Below are positions 25,161 to 32,841 of a stretch of DNA of 64,000 nt, in pieces. Location: contig VIRH01000106.1 of the NCBI GenBank assembly GCA_008107755.1, positions 62,001 through 126,000 of the forward strand, in the 5' to 3' direction. The notes under the pieces were generated by a model. It had not been told where the DNA came from, did not search any database, and was given only the letters and a program-made list of their open reading frames with translations. How positions within the stretch are numbered: position 1 is the first letter of the stretch; each line of letters opens with the position of its first letter. Position numbers and translations under genes: made by a program. Source of the DNA: Rhodobacterales bacterium. Lineage in GTDB: Bacteria > Pseudomonadota > Alphaproteobacteria > Rhizobiales > Stappiaceae.

Positions 25161-25868
25161 TCAGAGCCAGGAAAGAGACTTTTGCAGGTAGGCGGTGCCG
25201 TTTCGATCCTGCCACTGACCGTGAGCCATGATGACGCGCTCAGGCATCCAGCCAAGGATCGCGTCCTTTGCCTTGCGCGCCTTGCCGCGGTTGAGGAAGG
25301 ACAGGCGCCAGTCAAGTGGCGCATAGCCCCGGCCTTCCACGATTCCCATGAAGTTGGCGAGCGCCCGCTGCCAGGGTTTCCAGTGCCGCTTCAGAAACTC
25401 CTGCGAGAAATTCTCGCTCAGGTCCGCCATGATCGCCGTGCCGGAGGCGCGGTGCAGGAACACCAGTTCATCGACGAGGAAGGACCCCTGGAAATGCACC
25501 ATGTCGAACTGGTCTTCCCATTCGGCAGGCACCTCGGCATCGAGCGCGGGCTCGAATGACAGGTCGTCGCGCTTTTCCTGGGTGCTCGCAGGGGCCCAGA
25601 TCTTTGCGTCGGGCCAGACCTTCTTCCAGTCCAGAAGATAAAGATGATGGATCTTGTTCGGGCTGACGAGATGCGCGGGCCGCCCAAGCGCCTCGACCTC
25701 GGCTTTCAGGTCATCCGTCAGTTCCGTGGGCGACCAGACCCAGAGCGCGCCGGAGGGTAGGCGCGCGATGACGCATCGGGTCGGGTAGGCACAGCCGAGA
25801 AAGGGCACGATTGCCCCTTCGAAAATCCAGAGGTTCTCGGCAACTTCAATCTTACTGTCGGTATTCAC
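25161..25868 (-). CDS. DUF4336 protein (metallo-beta-lactamase-like fold, uncharacterised)
   Basis: 235 residues. I recognise DUF4336 from the pattern PFLGCAYPTRCVIARLPSG, LVSPNKIHHLYLLDWKKVWP, and VHFQGSFLVDELVFLHRASG with a late GRGYAPLDWRLSFL. These proteins look like a metallo-beta-lactamase fold with most metal ligands altered; no activity is known. The start is a GTG at 25866-25868 whose last two bases are part of the stop of the giant kinase gene, so the two are translationally coupled. The partner suggests a role near that signalling protein, but this is unproven. Confidence 0.8.
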   Translation of the reverse strand: MNTDSKIEVAENLWIFEGAIVPFLGCAYPTRCVIARLPSGALWVWSPTELTDDLKAEVEALGRPAHLVSPNKIHHLYLLDWKKVWPDAKIWAPASTQEKRDDLSFEPALDAEVPAEWEDQFDMVHFQGSFLVDELVFLHRASGTAIMADLSENFSQEFLKRHWKPWQRALANFMGIVEGRGYAPLDWRLSFLNRGKARKAKDAILGWMPERVIMAHGQWQDRNGTAYLQKSLSWL

Positions 25869-28800
25869 TCGGAAAGAACTCTTTGGGTGGGAAAGACGAT
25901 TTCCACGAGAGTTCCCTGATCGGGCGTGGAATCGATATGGAAGCTGGCCCGGTTGGCCTCGACCAGAGCCTTGGTCAGCGGCAGCCCCAGGCCTGTGCCC
26001 CCGCCGCGGCTGGCCGTATGCAGCTGCCGGAAGGGCTCCAGCGCCGCTGCAAGCTGCTTGGCGGTCATGCCGGTGCCGGTGTCGCGTACCCGCAAGATGA
26101 CCTCGCCGTTGTTCTCAAGCGCCGTCGACAGGATCACCTGTCCGCCGGACCTGTTGTACTTGATGGCATTCGACAGAAGGTTCAGCACGATCTGGCGCAA
26201 GGAACGCGGATCCGCCACGACATCGGGAACGGATTCGGGAAGGCTCGCGCGGATGATGATACGCTCGCGGTTCGCCTGCGGCTGCATCAGGGCGACGCAT
26301 TCATTGATGACATCGTTGGTCGAGACGGCGGTGAACTTGAGATCCAGCTTGCCTGCCTCGATCTTCGACAGGTCGAGCAGGTCGTTGATGAGGCTCATGA
26401 TATGCGAGCCCGAGGTGCGAATGTCCTTCAGGTAATCCTTGTAACGGTCGTTGCCGATCGGTCCGAAGCGCTCCTCCATCATGACCTCGGAGAAGCCGAT
26501 GATCGCGTTGAGGGGCGTGCGGATCTCGTGGCTGATCTTGGCCAGGAAATCCGACTTCTGCGAACTGGCGTTTTCCGCCTGGCGCTTGGCCTGGGTCAGC
26601 TCTTCCTCGGCCGTCTTCCACTGCGTGATGTCGCGCAGAACCGCGCAGTATTTCACATCGTCCTTGCCGCTGGTGATGCGGCCGATGGTCATGAACAGCG
26701 GGATCAGCCCGCCGGTCGGAACCGTACCGAGCACCTCGCGTCCATCATTGAGGATGCTGGCGACGCCATTCTTGGACAGGCCATCCAGATAATCCGCTGC
26801 CGCCCGGTGGCTTTCGGGGGCGAGGAATTCCGCGAAGGGGGCGCCGATCATGTCGGACCTGCTTGCGCTGAAAAGCGCCTCGGCCGACCCGTTCACCTTC
26901 ACGATGGTCCCATGCTCGTCCAGAACCAGCACACCGTCCGTGGCTGTTTCCAGGATAGTGTCCATTTCGGTGATCTGGTTGCGCGCGCTTTCGAGTTCCG
27001 ACCGCACCTCGGCGAAGAAATTCGGAGATGCCGGTTCACCGGCTTCCGGCGAGGCCGGCTTGCCCGGCCGTTCGGTGACGGAGATCATCAGACCCCGGCT
27101 GCCGTTCCACGGAACCGAATGCATGTGCGCATCCACGCAGATGATGCCGCCATCCGCATGGCGCATCTTCATGGTCTCGTCGACTTCGCCGTCCATGCGC
27201 GCGGCATCGGGAAGGTCCTCGGTGTCGTCGATGAAAAGGGCTTCCAGCCCTCCGGACTCCGACAGCGACCGGGTCGACTTGTAGCCGAGCATGCGCAGAA
27301 GGGCCTTGTTGGAATAAAGCACCTCCCGGTCGTGCACGATGGCAATGCCGATCGGCAGCCGATCCAGAAGGCTCGGGTCGATCGGCCCGGCCTCGGGCAC
27401 TTCGGGCGGCAGGTCCTCGAGAGGAAGGTCTTCCTGGTCGGTGGATTCAAAGTCGTCGAGATCCCCTTCCAGGCGCGCACCGAGTGCTTCCGCGATCTTG
27501 CGGAACGCGGCGCGTTCGGGACGCGACAGGCTGGACGTATCGACCGGCACGACGCGCGGACGGGCAGTCGCAAGCGGAATGACCTGGCCGGTCTTTTTCT
27601 CGGCCGGCGGCGCATCGTCGCCTGAGGGAGCCGCACTGTCCTCCTGCTGGAAGGCGGCTGTCTCCTCGAAGAATTCCTTCTCACCGGCGCCGACGGTGTC
27701 GTCGGCCTCGTCCGTATCTTCTGCGAGCAGGTCGGAGACTTCGTCGGCAGCAGCTTCGAGAACAGCCTCATCAGCGGCATCGAATGTGTCGTCCGTCTCG
27801 GAGAGAGAGGTCTCGTCAGTCGGCGCTTCAGTCTCGGTGTCCCCGGCAATGGCTTCCCCGGCATCCGGGTCTTCGGAAAGAAGAGGCGCTGCGACGTCGT
27901 CTTCCCGCTCCGACAGGATATGTGCCGTGTCCGGCGCGTCGATCTCCGCAGCAGGTTCCTCGCTGTCCGCCGGCTCCTGATTGTCGGGCGTCTCGAAGAG
28001 GTCCGGTGACTTGCGGCTTGCCTGCTTGTAGGACTTTGCGAGCGTCTTCACAGCGCTTTCGATTTCGGCAGGCTTCAGCGGTGCCGGTCCGGTGATGCCG
28101 GCAGGCTCTTGCGCATCGGACCGGGCAACGACGGGCTCTTCTTCCTCCGGCTCCGCTGCATCAGCCTCCGGCAGGGCATCTGCGGCAGTGCTGTCGTCGC
28201 TGTCGATGATCTCATCGTCGGCAGGTGCTTCGTTGCCGTCTTCGGCAGCGTCCTGAACCTCAAGGTCGTCGTCGGTCGACGCCTTGTCGTCCGCCGAGGC
28301 GCTGGCAGGCGCATCGTTGCTCGCGTCGAATGGCTTTTCGGCCTCTTCGTCCGCTTTGTTGAGCGCAGCTGCCGCCGCGCGCAGTTCTTCGGCGAGGTCT
28401 TCGCCGTCAGACGATTTGCGCGGCTCGGCTGGTTTTGGCGCCACCCGCGAAGGTGTCTCGTGCGCAGGCACCGGCTTGCCGGTGAATTTCGCGAGAGAGC
28501 CGACGAGGGCTGCGGCGCTTGCACCGAGGAAGGTCTTGCCTTTCAGGGAATCCGGTTGAAGCGGCTTCAGGTCCTCAAGACGGTTCTGAGGCTGCTGCGA
28601 AGGCTTGTCGGACGTATCTGCGCCAGCCTCGGATTTTTCCTCAGCGTCCGGTTCATCAAGGCCGGGCTCTTCCTCTGGAGCATCGACCGTCTGCGGCGCA
28701 CTCTCGGAAGCAGGCTCTTGCGCATCCGCGGTCGTCGCTTCAGCCTCTTCGGAGCCTTCCGAAACGTTCTCTTCCGCCTGCGAGGACAGGGACAAGACCG

Positions 28801-30478
28801 CATCATCCCGAGAGGGGGCAGCGTCGTCCTGAACCGTCGTTTCGTTCAGGTCTGCCGCCTCATCGCCGGAAGCCGCTGCATCATCCTCGACGTTTGCCGC
28901 GGACATATCCGCGGTTTCATCAAGGTCTGCTGCGTCGTCCGTGATAACGACCGTTGCCGCGGCTGCGGCGAAAGGCGCGGCGCCCGCGAAGATCGCCGGG
29001 ACGTTCTGATCCTGGATCGCGTCCGCCGAGCGACAGACGCCGAAGCCTCGGTAGCCTTCGAACTTGCGGTTCCTGTCGAAAGCGGGCAGGGCCGCCATGT
29101 CGACCGGAACGCGCAGCGCGGCACCAGTGACCGGCCAGTTGACCGTCTTGCCGCTCCAGGTGTCGCGTCGGTCCAGTGCCCTGGCGATCTGTCCACGCGG
29201 GTCAAGGCCGAACCTGGCCGAGACGTCCTCCCAGGTTGCTCCGACGATATCGGTGGCATCCGGGCCCAGGACGTCCGCGAATTCGTCCGACAGGAACGTG
29301 AAGCGCTGGTCGATGTCCATCTTCCAGGCAAACCGCACCGGACGGCGGCGCGGCTGGAACACGAAGGCCTCGTCGTTATCTTCACCGTCGCTTTCGTCTT
29401 TGGCGTCGGCGACGGTTTCCTCGATGTCCTTATCGACTGAGGTCTCCTCAGCAGGGGACAGGTCAACAGTGGCCGCCGATGAGACGTCGGTTTCCTCCGA
29501 AGCGGTCTCCGGCTCATCCGGCACATCAACCTGCTCTTCAGGCCCGGTGGTCTCAGCCGCCTTCTCCGCAGCATCCTCTCCGCTTTCCTGCGACGCGGTT
29601 GTCTCCGCGTCGACGTCGTCACCGTCCGTTGTGTCCGGGTCAATGTCGCCGGCCTTGTCATCTGTCTCGCCGTCGAAGGCTTCGTCCAGATAGAGATCAT
29701 CGGCGCGCAGCCATTCGCTTGTTTCGCTTGCCTCGTCCGAAGCCGAAACGTCTCCCGCGTCCTCGCTCACCTCTGCGGCGGGGGCAGGGGACTGGGTCTG
29801 CTGCGCATCTGCCGGGTCAGTATCGCCAAGGTCGTCCTGCGCCTCATCGTCGGGCAGGGCGTCATTTTCAAGGACGACGATCTTCGGACCGCTTGGCAAT
29901 CGCAGCAGGATGCCGTCGTGATAGCTGCCCTCAAGGTCGAGGGCGCCCGAAAGAAACGGCTGGCCCTTCGGCAGATCGAGATCCTCAGGCACGCCGGTGA
30001 GACGCCCGGCCTTCTCGGTGACGGCGCCATCCGTCATCACGAAGACCGTCGCATCCTCTTCCGCGATCAGATGGGCGAAGGCCGCAACCGGTTCCTTGTT
30101 CGACGCAATCCCCTTGTCGTTACAGATGATGAGCGCAGCCGCTTCGCCGCTGTCCAGTTCGACCCGCTTGCACTGGCAGGTCAGCAGCATCACACGCAGC
30201 CCGCGATAGAAGCGCAGACGGTCGATGCTGAATTTGTCTGTCAGGCCGGTTTCGGCGATGCGGGAAATATGCGGACGCGCCGGAGAACGCTCCAGACTGG
30301 CCAGTCCGGAAAGAGCCGAAAGGGTTCCGGCGGAGAAGAACGCCGCGCCGGCGGCATTCGCCCACAGGATACGCGCCCCGTCCGCCGACCAGAGCCACGC
30401 GGCCCTCTTGTCGGCGACAAGCTGAACCAGATCATCCTTGGCGCTAAGCTCCAGGAATGATTGGATGTGTTCGTCCAT
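25865..30478 (-). CDS. Giant PAS histidine kinase of the PdhS/PleC/DivJ group
   Basis: About 1537 residues. Order: a compact N-terminal sensor-like domain (1-185); an acidic Ala/Asp/Glu-rich segment (200-370); a PAS-like domain (about 380-490); a much longer acidic low-complexity segment (about 500-980); two PAS domains (about 1050-1150 and 1175-1300); and the catalytic core. The H-box has His1317 in SHEIRTPLNAIIGFSEVMME, followed by the ERFGPIGNDRYKDYLKDI motif characteristic of the PleC/DivJ/PdhS cell-fate kinases; N-box, G1 (DTGTGM) and G2 (GGGTGLGLPL) are intact. No membrane helix is seen. The start at 30478 has GGAG eight bases upstream. It probably acts on DivK-type regulators (inference). 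Confidence 0.88.
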   Translation of the reverse strand: MDEHIQSFLELSAKDDLVQLVADKRAAWLWSADGARILWANAAGAAFFSAGTLSALSGLASLERSPARPHISRIAETGLTDKFSIDRLRFYRGLRVMLLTCQCKRVELDSGEAAALIICNDKGIASNKEPVAAFAHLIAEEDATVFVMTDGAVTEKAGRLTGVPEDLDLPKGQPFLSGALDLEGSYHDGILLRLPSGPKIVVLENDALPDDEAQDDLGDTDPADAQQTQSPAPAAEVSEDAGDVSASDEASETSEWLRADDLYLDEAFDGETDDKAGDIDPDTTDGDDVDAETTASQESGEDAAEKAAETTGPEEQVDVPDEPETASEETDVSSAATVDLSPAEETSVDKDIEETVADAKDESDGEDNDEAFVFQPRRRPVRFAWKMDIDQRFTFLSDEFADVLGPDATDIVGATWEDVSARFGLDPRGQIARALDRRDTWSGKTVNWPVTGAALRVPVDMAALPAFDRNRKFEGYRGFGVCRSADAIQDQNVPAIFAGAAPFAAAAATVVITDDAADLDETADMSAANVEDDAAASGDEAADLNETTVQDDAAPSRDDAVLSLSSQAEENVSEGSEEAEATTADAQEPASESAPQTVDAPEEEPGLDEPDAEEKSEAGADTSDKPSQQPQNRLEDLKPLQPDSLKGKTFLGASAAALVGSLAKFTGKPVPAHETPSRVAPKPAEPRKSSDGEDLAEELRAAAAALNKADEEAEKPFDASNDAPASASADDKASTDDDLEVQDAAEDGNEAPADDEIIDSDDSTAADALPEADAAEPEEEEPVVARSDAQEPAGITGPAPLKPAEIESAVKTLAKSYKQASRKSPDLFETPDNQEPADSEEPAAEIDAPDTAHILSEREDDVAAPLLSEDPDAGEAIAGDTETEAPTDETSLSETDDTFDAADEAVLEAAADEVSDLLAEDTDEADDTVGAGEKEFFEETAAFQQEDSAAPSGDDAPPAEKKTGQVIPLATARPRVVPVDTSSLSRPERAAFRKIAEALGARLEGDLDDFESTDQEDLPLEDLPPEVPEAGPIDPSLLDRLPIGIAIVHDREVLYSNKALLRMLGYKSTRSLSESGGLEALFIDDTEDLPDAARMDGEVDETMKMRHADGGIICVDAHMHSVPWNGSRGLMISVTERPGKPASPEAGEPASPNFFAEVRSELESARNQITEMDTILETATDGVLVLDEHGTIVKVNGSAEALFSASRSDMIGAPFAEFLAPESHRAAADYLDGLSKNGVASILNDGREVLGTVPTGGLIPLFMTIGRITSGKDDVKYCAVLRDITQWKTAEEELTQAKRQAENASSQKSDFLAKISHEIRTPLNAIIGFSEVMMEERFGPIGNDRYKDYLKDIRTSGSHIMSLINDLLDLSKIEAGKLDLKFTAVSTNDVINECVALMQPQANRERIIIRASLPESVPDVVADPRSLRQIVLNLLSNAIKYNRSGGQVILSTALENNGEVILRVRDTGTGMTAKQLAAALEPFRQLHTASRGGGTGLGLPLTKALVEANRASFHIDSTPDQGTLVEIVFPTQRVLSE

Positions 30479-30970
30479 GGGTCTGCTCCAAAGGGTCTGC
30501 GCCACCGGATCGTGATGCTCTGCCGGACCTGCTTGCCGTGGTAAACGTTCTGTTAATACAAGCTAATGTCCAGTTCGTCCATGTATAGCAAGGCACCTGC
30601 CTGGCTTACATGAAGGCGTGGTTAATTGACGGATTGCATAAACCGTCAGCGCAAAAAATACTGATCCGGCGTTAACTGACCTTGAACGCGCCGGCGGGTT
30701 GGGGACCCGGGGTGGAAAACCTCCTCACCGACACGCCGCGCACCACCCTGTCAGGGGCTTCGACAGGACTGGCGTCGTGAAAACGAGGCCGGAGGGTGTG
30801 CGGGGCCGTCCCGTCGGTATCTTGGGCGCTGTTACGTGCGCTGGCATTCGGGTGCCCTGCGGCATCACAGCTGTTTGCCCGCAGGGCGTGTGCATGTTAC
30901 GAATTTTGTCATGGGCAGACGTCGGGATCACCAGCCCGTCATCTTCCCGCCACCTTGAGGAGCGTCGACT
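30479..30970. other. Long intergenic region between the giant kinase and the first phasin
   Basis: About 490 bases, divergent promoters, no credible gene. Seen: a 9-base hairpin GCCCTGCGG/CCGCAGGGC (30854-30862 with 30879-30887, 16-base loop) and a smaller CCTGTC/GACAGG stem near 30750-30770. An AT-rich stretch around 30540-30660 probably holds the kinase promoter. Confidence 0.5.
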
Positions 30971-31357
30971 ATGAGTACAAACAAGCCCGGTTTCGAAATT
31001 CCCGATCAGATGCGCGATTTTGCCGAGAAGAGCGTCGATCAGGCGCGCAAGGCATTCGATGACTTCATGGGAGCGACGCACAAGGCCGTCTCCAACGCGG
31101 AAGACAGTGCCAGCGCGGTTCAGGCGGGTGCGGTCGATGTCAACAAGAAGGCCCTGACCTATGCCGAAGAGCATGTGGATGCGGCCTTCAAGTTCGCTCA
31201 GGAACTGGTCAAGTCCCAGAGCGTCGAGGACATGATGAAAATCCAGCAGGCCTATCTGCGCGGGCAGATGGAAGTCTTCGGCGAGCAGGCGCGCGAATTC
31301 TCCAACTCGACGTCCAAGGCCGTGCAGGATGCCGCGAAGGCTGCCCAGAAGAAATAG
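30971..31357 (+). CDS. Phasin family protein (1)
   Basis: 128 residues, all-helical and without cysteine. The phasin_2 pattern is clear: DFAEKSVDQARKAFDDFMGA, ALTYAEEHVDAAFKFAQELV and QAYLRGQMEVFGEQAREFS, with an Ala/Lys-rich tail (AAKAAQKK). Phasins coat polyhydroxyalkanoate granules in the cytoplasm and limit coalescence. GAGGAG precedes the ATG. The second phasin, 380 bases downstream, shares the helical core but has its own promoter. Confidence 0.9.
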   Translation: MSTNKPGFEIPDQMRDFAEKSVDQARKAFDDFMGATHKAVSNAEDSASAVQAGAVDVNKKALTYAEEHVDAAFKFAQELVKSQSVEDMMKIQQAYLRGQMEVFGEQAREFSNSTSKAVQDAAKAAQKK

Positions 31358-31737
31358 TCGGGCAGCCACCCGGAACCCGATTGCGCGGGGCACCGACGCC
31401 TCGCGCATCTGAACCGGCAATTCATCCAAGTGGCTAATTGCGCGATCGCGCATTTGCCTGTATTTTTACTTCACATTCATTGATCGCAGTCTTACGCCGG
31501 TTCTCGCGCTCCTATGTGCTTGAGCGGCGCCCTGGTTTTCCGCAGATGACCGGACCGGTAACTTGGACTGCCTTGAAACTTCCTTTGCGTAAATTCTATT
31601 GTGCAGTGCAAAAAAATGTTGCAATGCAGCAAGCGGTATCCTATGTAGGGGATGCGGATGACGACAGGGTCCGTCGGCGAGAGACCGGCGGGATGAAACT
31701 ACCAATGATCGCATCCGAAGTCTAAGGAGATGAGATC
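31358..31737. other. Intergenic region between the phasins with promoter of the second
   Basis: 380 bases, no gene. At 31599-31632 is a TGC-rich tract (TGCAGTGCA, TTGCAATGCAGCAA) overlapping the -35 of a good promoter (31619-31647, separate entry). The rest shows nothing clear. Confidence 0.55.
31599..31647 (+). promoter_or_regulatory. Promoter of the second phasin gene with TGC-rich PhaR-like site
   Basis: TTGCAA (31619-31624) and TATGTA (31642-31647) are 17 bases apart. Overlapping and flanking the -35 are repeats of TGCA (GTGCAGTGCA, TTGCAATGCAGCA), resembling the TGC-rich sites reported for the PHB regulator PhaR in related alphaproteobacteria. The regulator is not in the window. Confidence 0.55.
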
Positions 31738-32256
31738 ATGACTGACACAAGCACAACAACGCCGAAATCGGCACCGAAGTCCCGCACCACCAAGGCAAAG
31801 ACCGCGCCGGCAGCCGGCATGTCTTTCCCGGATTTCGAAGCTTTCGCGATGCCGAAGATGGAAGTCCCGGCCGCGTTCCGTGAAGCGACTGAAAAGAGCA
31901 TCGAGAACGCCCGCGAAGCATACGCAAAAGTGAAATCCGCAGCCGAGGATGCAACGGATATGATGGAAGATTCCTTCGAAACTTCCCGCCAGGGTGTCGT
32001 TGAATTCAACCACAAGGCGGTTGATGCTGCCAAGACCAATGCAGACGCTACATTCACCTTCATGAAGGACATCATGTCCGCGAAGTCGCTTGCCGAGGCA
32101 ATCGAACTGCAGTCGACGTTCGCACGTCACCAGTTTGACGCTCTGAGCTCGCAGACGAAGGAAATGCAGGAACTGGCAACCAAGCTCGGCACCGACATGT
32201 CGGCTCCGGTCAAGGAAGCAATGGAAAAATCCTTCAAGGACCTGAAGCTCAACTGA
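31738..32256 (+). CDS. Phasin family protein (2)
   Basis: 172 residues with a Lys/Ala/Pro-rich N-terminal lead (about 25 residues) and a helical phasin body: FREATEKSIENAREAYAKVK, HKAVDAAKTNADATFTFMKD, and IELQSTFARHQFDALSSQTK. AAGGAG lies nine bases before the ATG. It matches the widely distributed phasin family of Hyphomicrobiales and is probably the major PHA-granule protein. The first phasin (30971-31357) is shorter and lacks the N-terminal lead. A strong terminator follows. Confidence 0.92.
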   Translation: MTDTSTTTPKSAPKSRTTKAKTAPAAGMSFPDFEAFAMPKMEVPAAFREATEKSIENAREAYAKVKSAAEDATDMMEDSFETSRQGVVEFNHKAVDAAKTNADATFTFMKDIMSAKSLAEAIELQSTFARHQFDALSSQTKEMQELATKLGTDMSAPVKEAMEKSFKDLKLN

Positions 32257-32301
32257 TTGCGTTGAACGGCACCCTCAGGGTGACCGTATGACCGCATCAT
32301 C

Positions 32302-32337
32302 CAAATGCCCGGAGTTCCGCTCCGGGCATTTGCTTTT
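32302..32337 (+). terminator. Rho-independent terminator after phasin 2
   Basis: A perfect 12-base stem (CAAATGCCCGGA/TCCGGGCATTTG) with loop GTTCCGC, followed by CTTTTC, starting 46 bases after the stop. Confidence 0.85.
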
Positions 32338-32367
32338 CAACAGGCCGGAATTTTTGAAAATTCCCGC

Positions 32368-32396
32368 TTGCCGGTTGGAAAAAACGGCGTTAGAAG
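32368..32396 (+). promoter_or_regulatory. Probable promoter of the tRNA-His gene
   Basis: TTGCCG at 32368-32373 and TAGAAG at 32391-32396, 17 bases apart, ending about 60 bases before the tRNA 5' end. The -10 is weak, so this is tentative. Confidence 0.4.
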
Positions 32397-32456
32397 TCGC
32401 CCTTGCATGCGGCGGGCAGGCACCTTTCAGGGTCCGCACCGCCCCGATTGCCTTAA

Positions 32457-32533
32457 GCAGACGTAGCTCAGTTGGTTAGAGCGTCGGATTGTGGCTCCGA
32501 AGGTCGGTGGTTCGAATCCACTCGTCTGTACCA
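32457..32533 (+). tRNA. tRNA-His (GTG anticodon)
   Basis: 77 bases with encoded CCA. Acceptor GCAGACG pairs with CGTCTGT (one G-T pair); D-arm GCTCAGTTGGTTAGAGC; anticodon stem TCGGA/TCCGA around GTG at 32491-32493; T-arm GGTGG-TTCGAAT-CCACT. The position before the first G is A and the discriminator base is A73, so there is no G-1:C73 pair. This is the unusual tRNA-His type of many alphaproteobacteria, whose HisRS does not need G-1. Confidence 0.97.
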
Positions 32534-32841
32534 CTTCTCTTTATATCTTTTCCAAATCAATTACCCGCCCATACGCGAGACACTCTTGCGTCCACCGCTA
32601 TATCCCACTGCAAATCGAGGGCCTTGGAAAGGTGTCCGGCCACACCCTTTTGTAGCGCCGTGGAGCGGTCTGTTATCGGCGCGAGACACAGCATCTGTGG
32701 GGGACGAGATTTCCCGGATCAGGTCCCAGTCCGCAGTGCCATCTATGATATCAGATTGCGCGAAGTCTGGTTGCAATACCTAAAGACGCTCGAATACAGT
32801 GAGTTGAGGTTTCAATGAACTGTACCTGAGTGCGATTGCCA
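32534..32841. other. Intergenic region downstream of tRNA-His
   Basis: About 310 bases of lower GC. A frame running from the tRNA through 32818 codes a tail reading VPVRSAIYDIRLREVWLQYL and a few more residues, which looks more like protein than most non-coding frames but has no start signal. It may be a remnant of a lost gene. I see no copy of the tRNA 3' end that would mark an attachment site. Confidence 0.35.

Noticed and set aside
26000-29440. Ser/Ala/Arg-rich open frames opposite and alongside the giant kinase
   Set aside because: They arise from the biased GAC/GAG/GCC codons of the acidic insert read in other frames.
30841-30900. Possible cobalamin-type riboswitch near the phasin 1 hairpin
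   Set aside because: The B12-box core is not present and the downstream gene is a phasin.
30699-30974. Plus-strand frame upstream of phasin 1
   Set aside because: No ribosome binding site, poor composition, ends just after the true phasin start in another frame.
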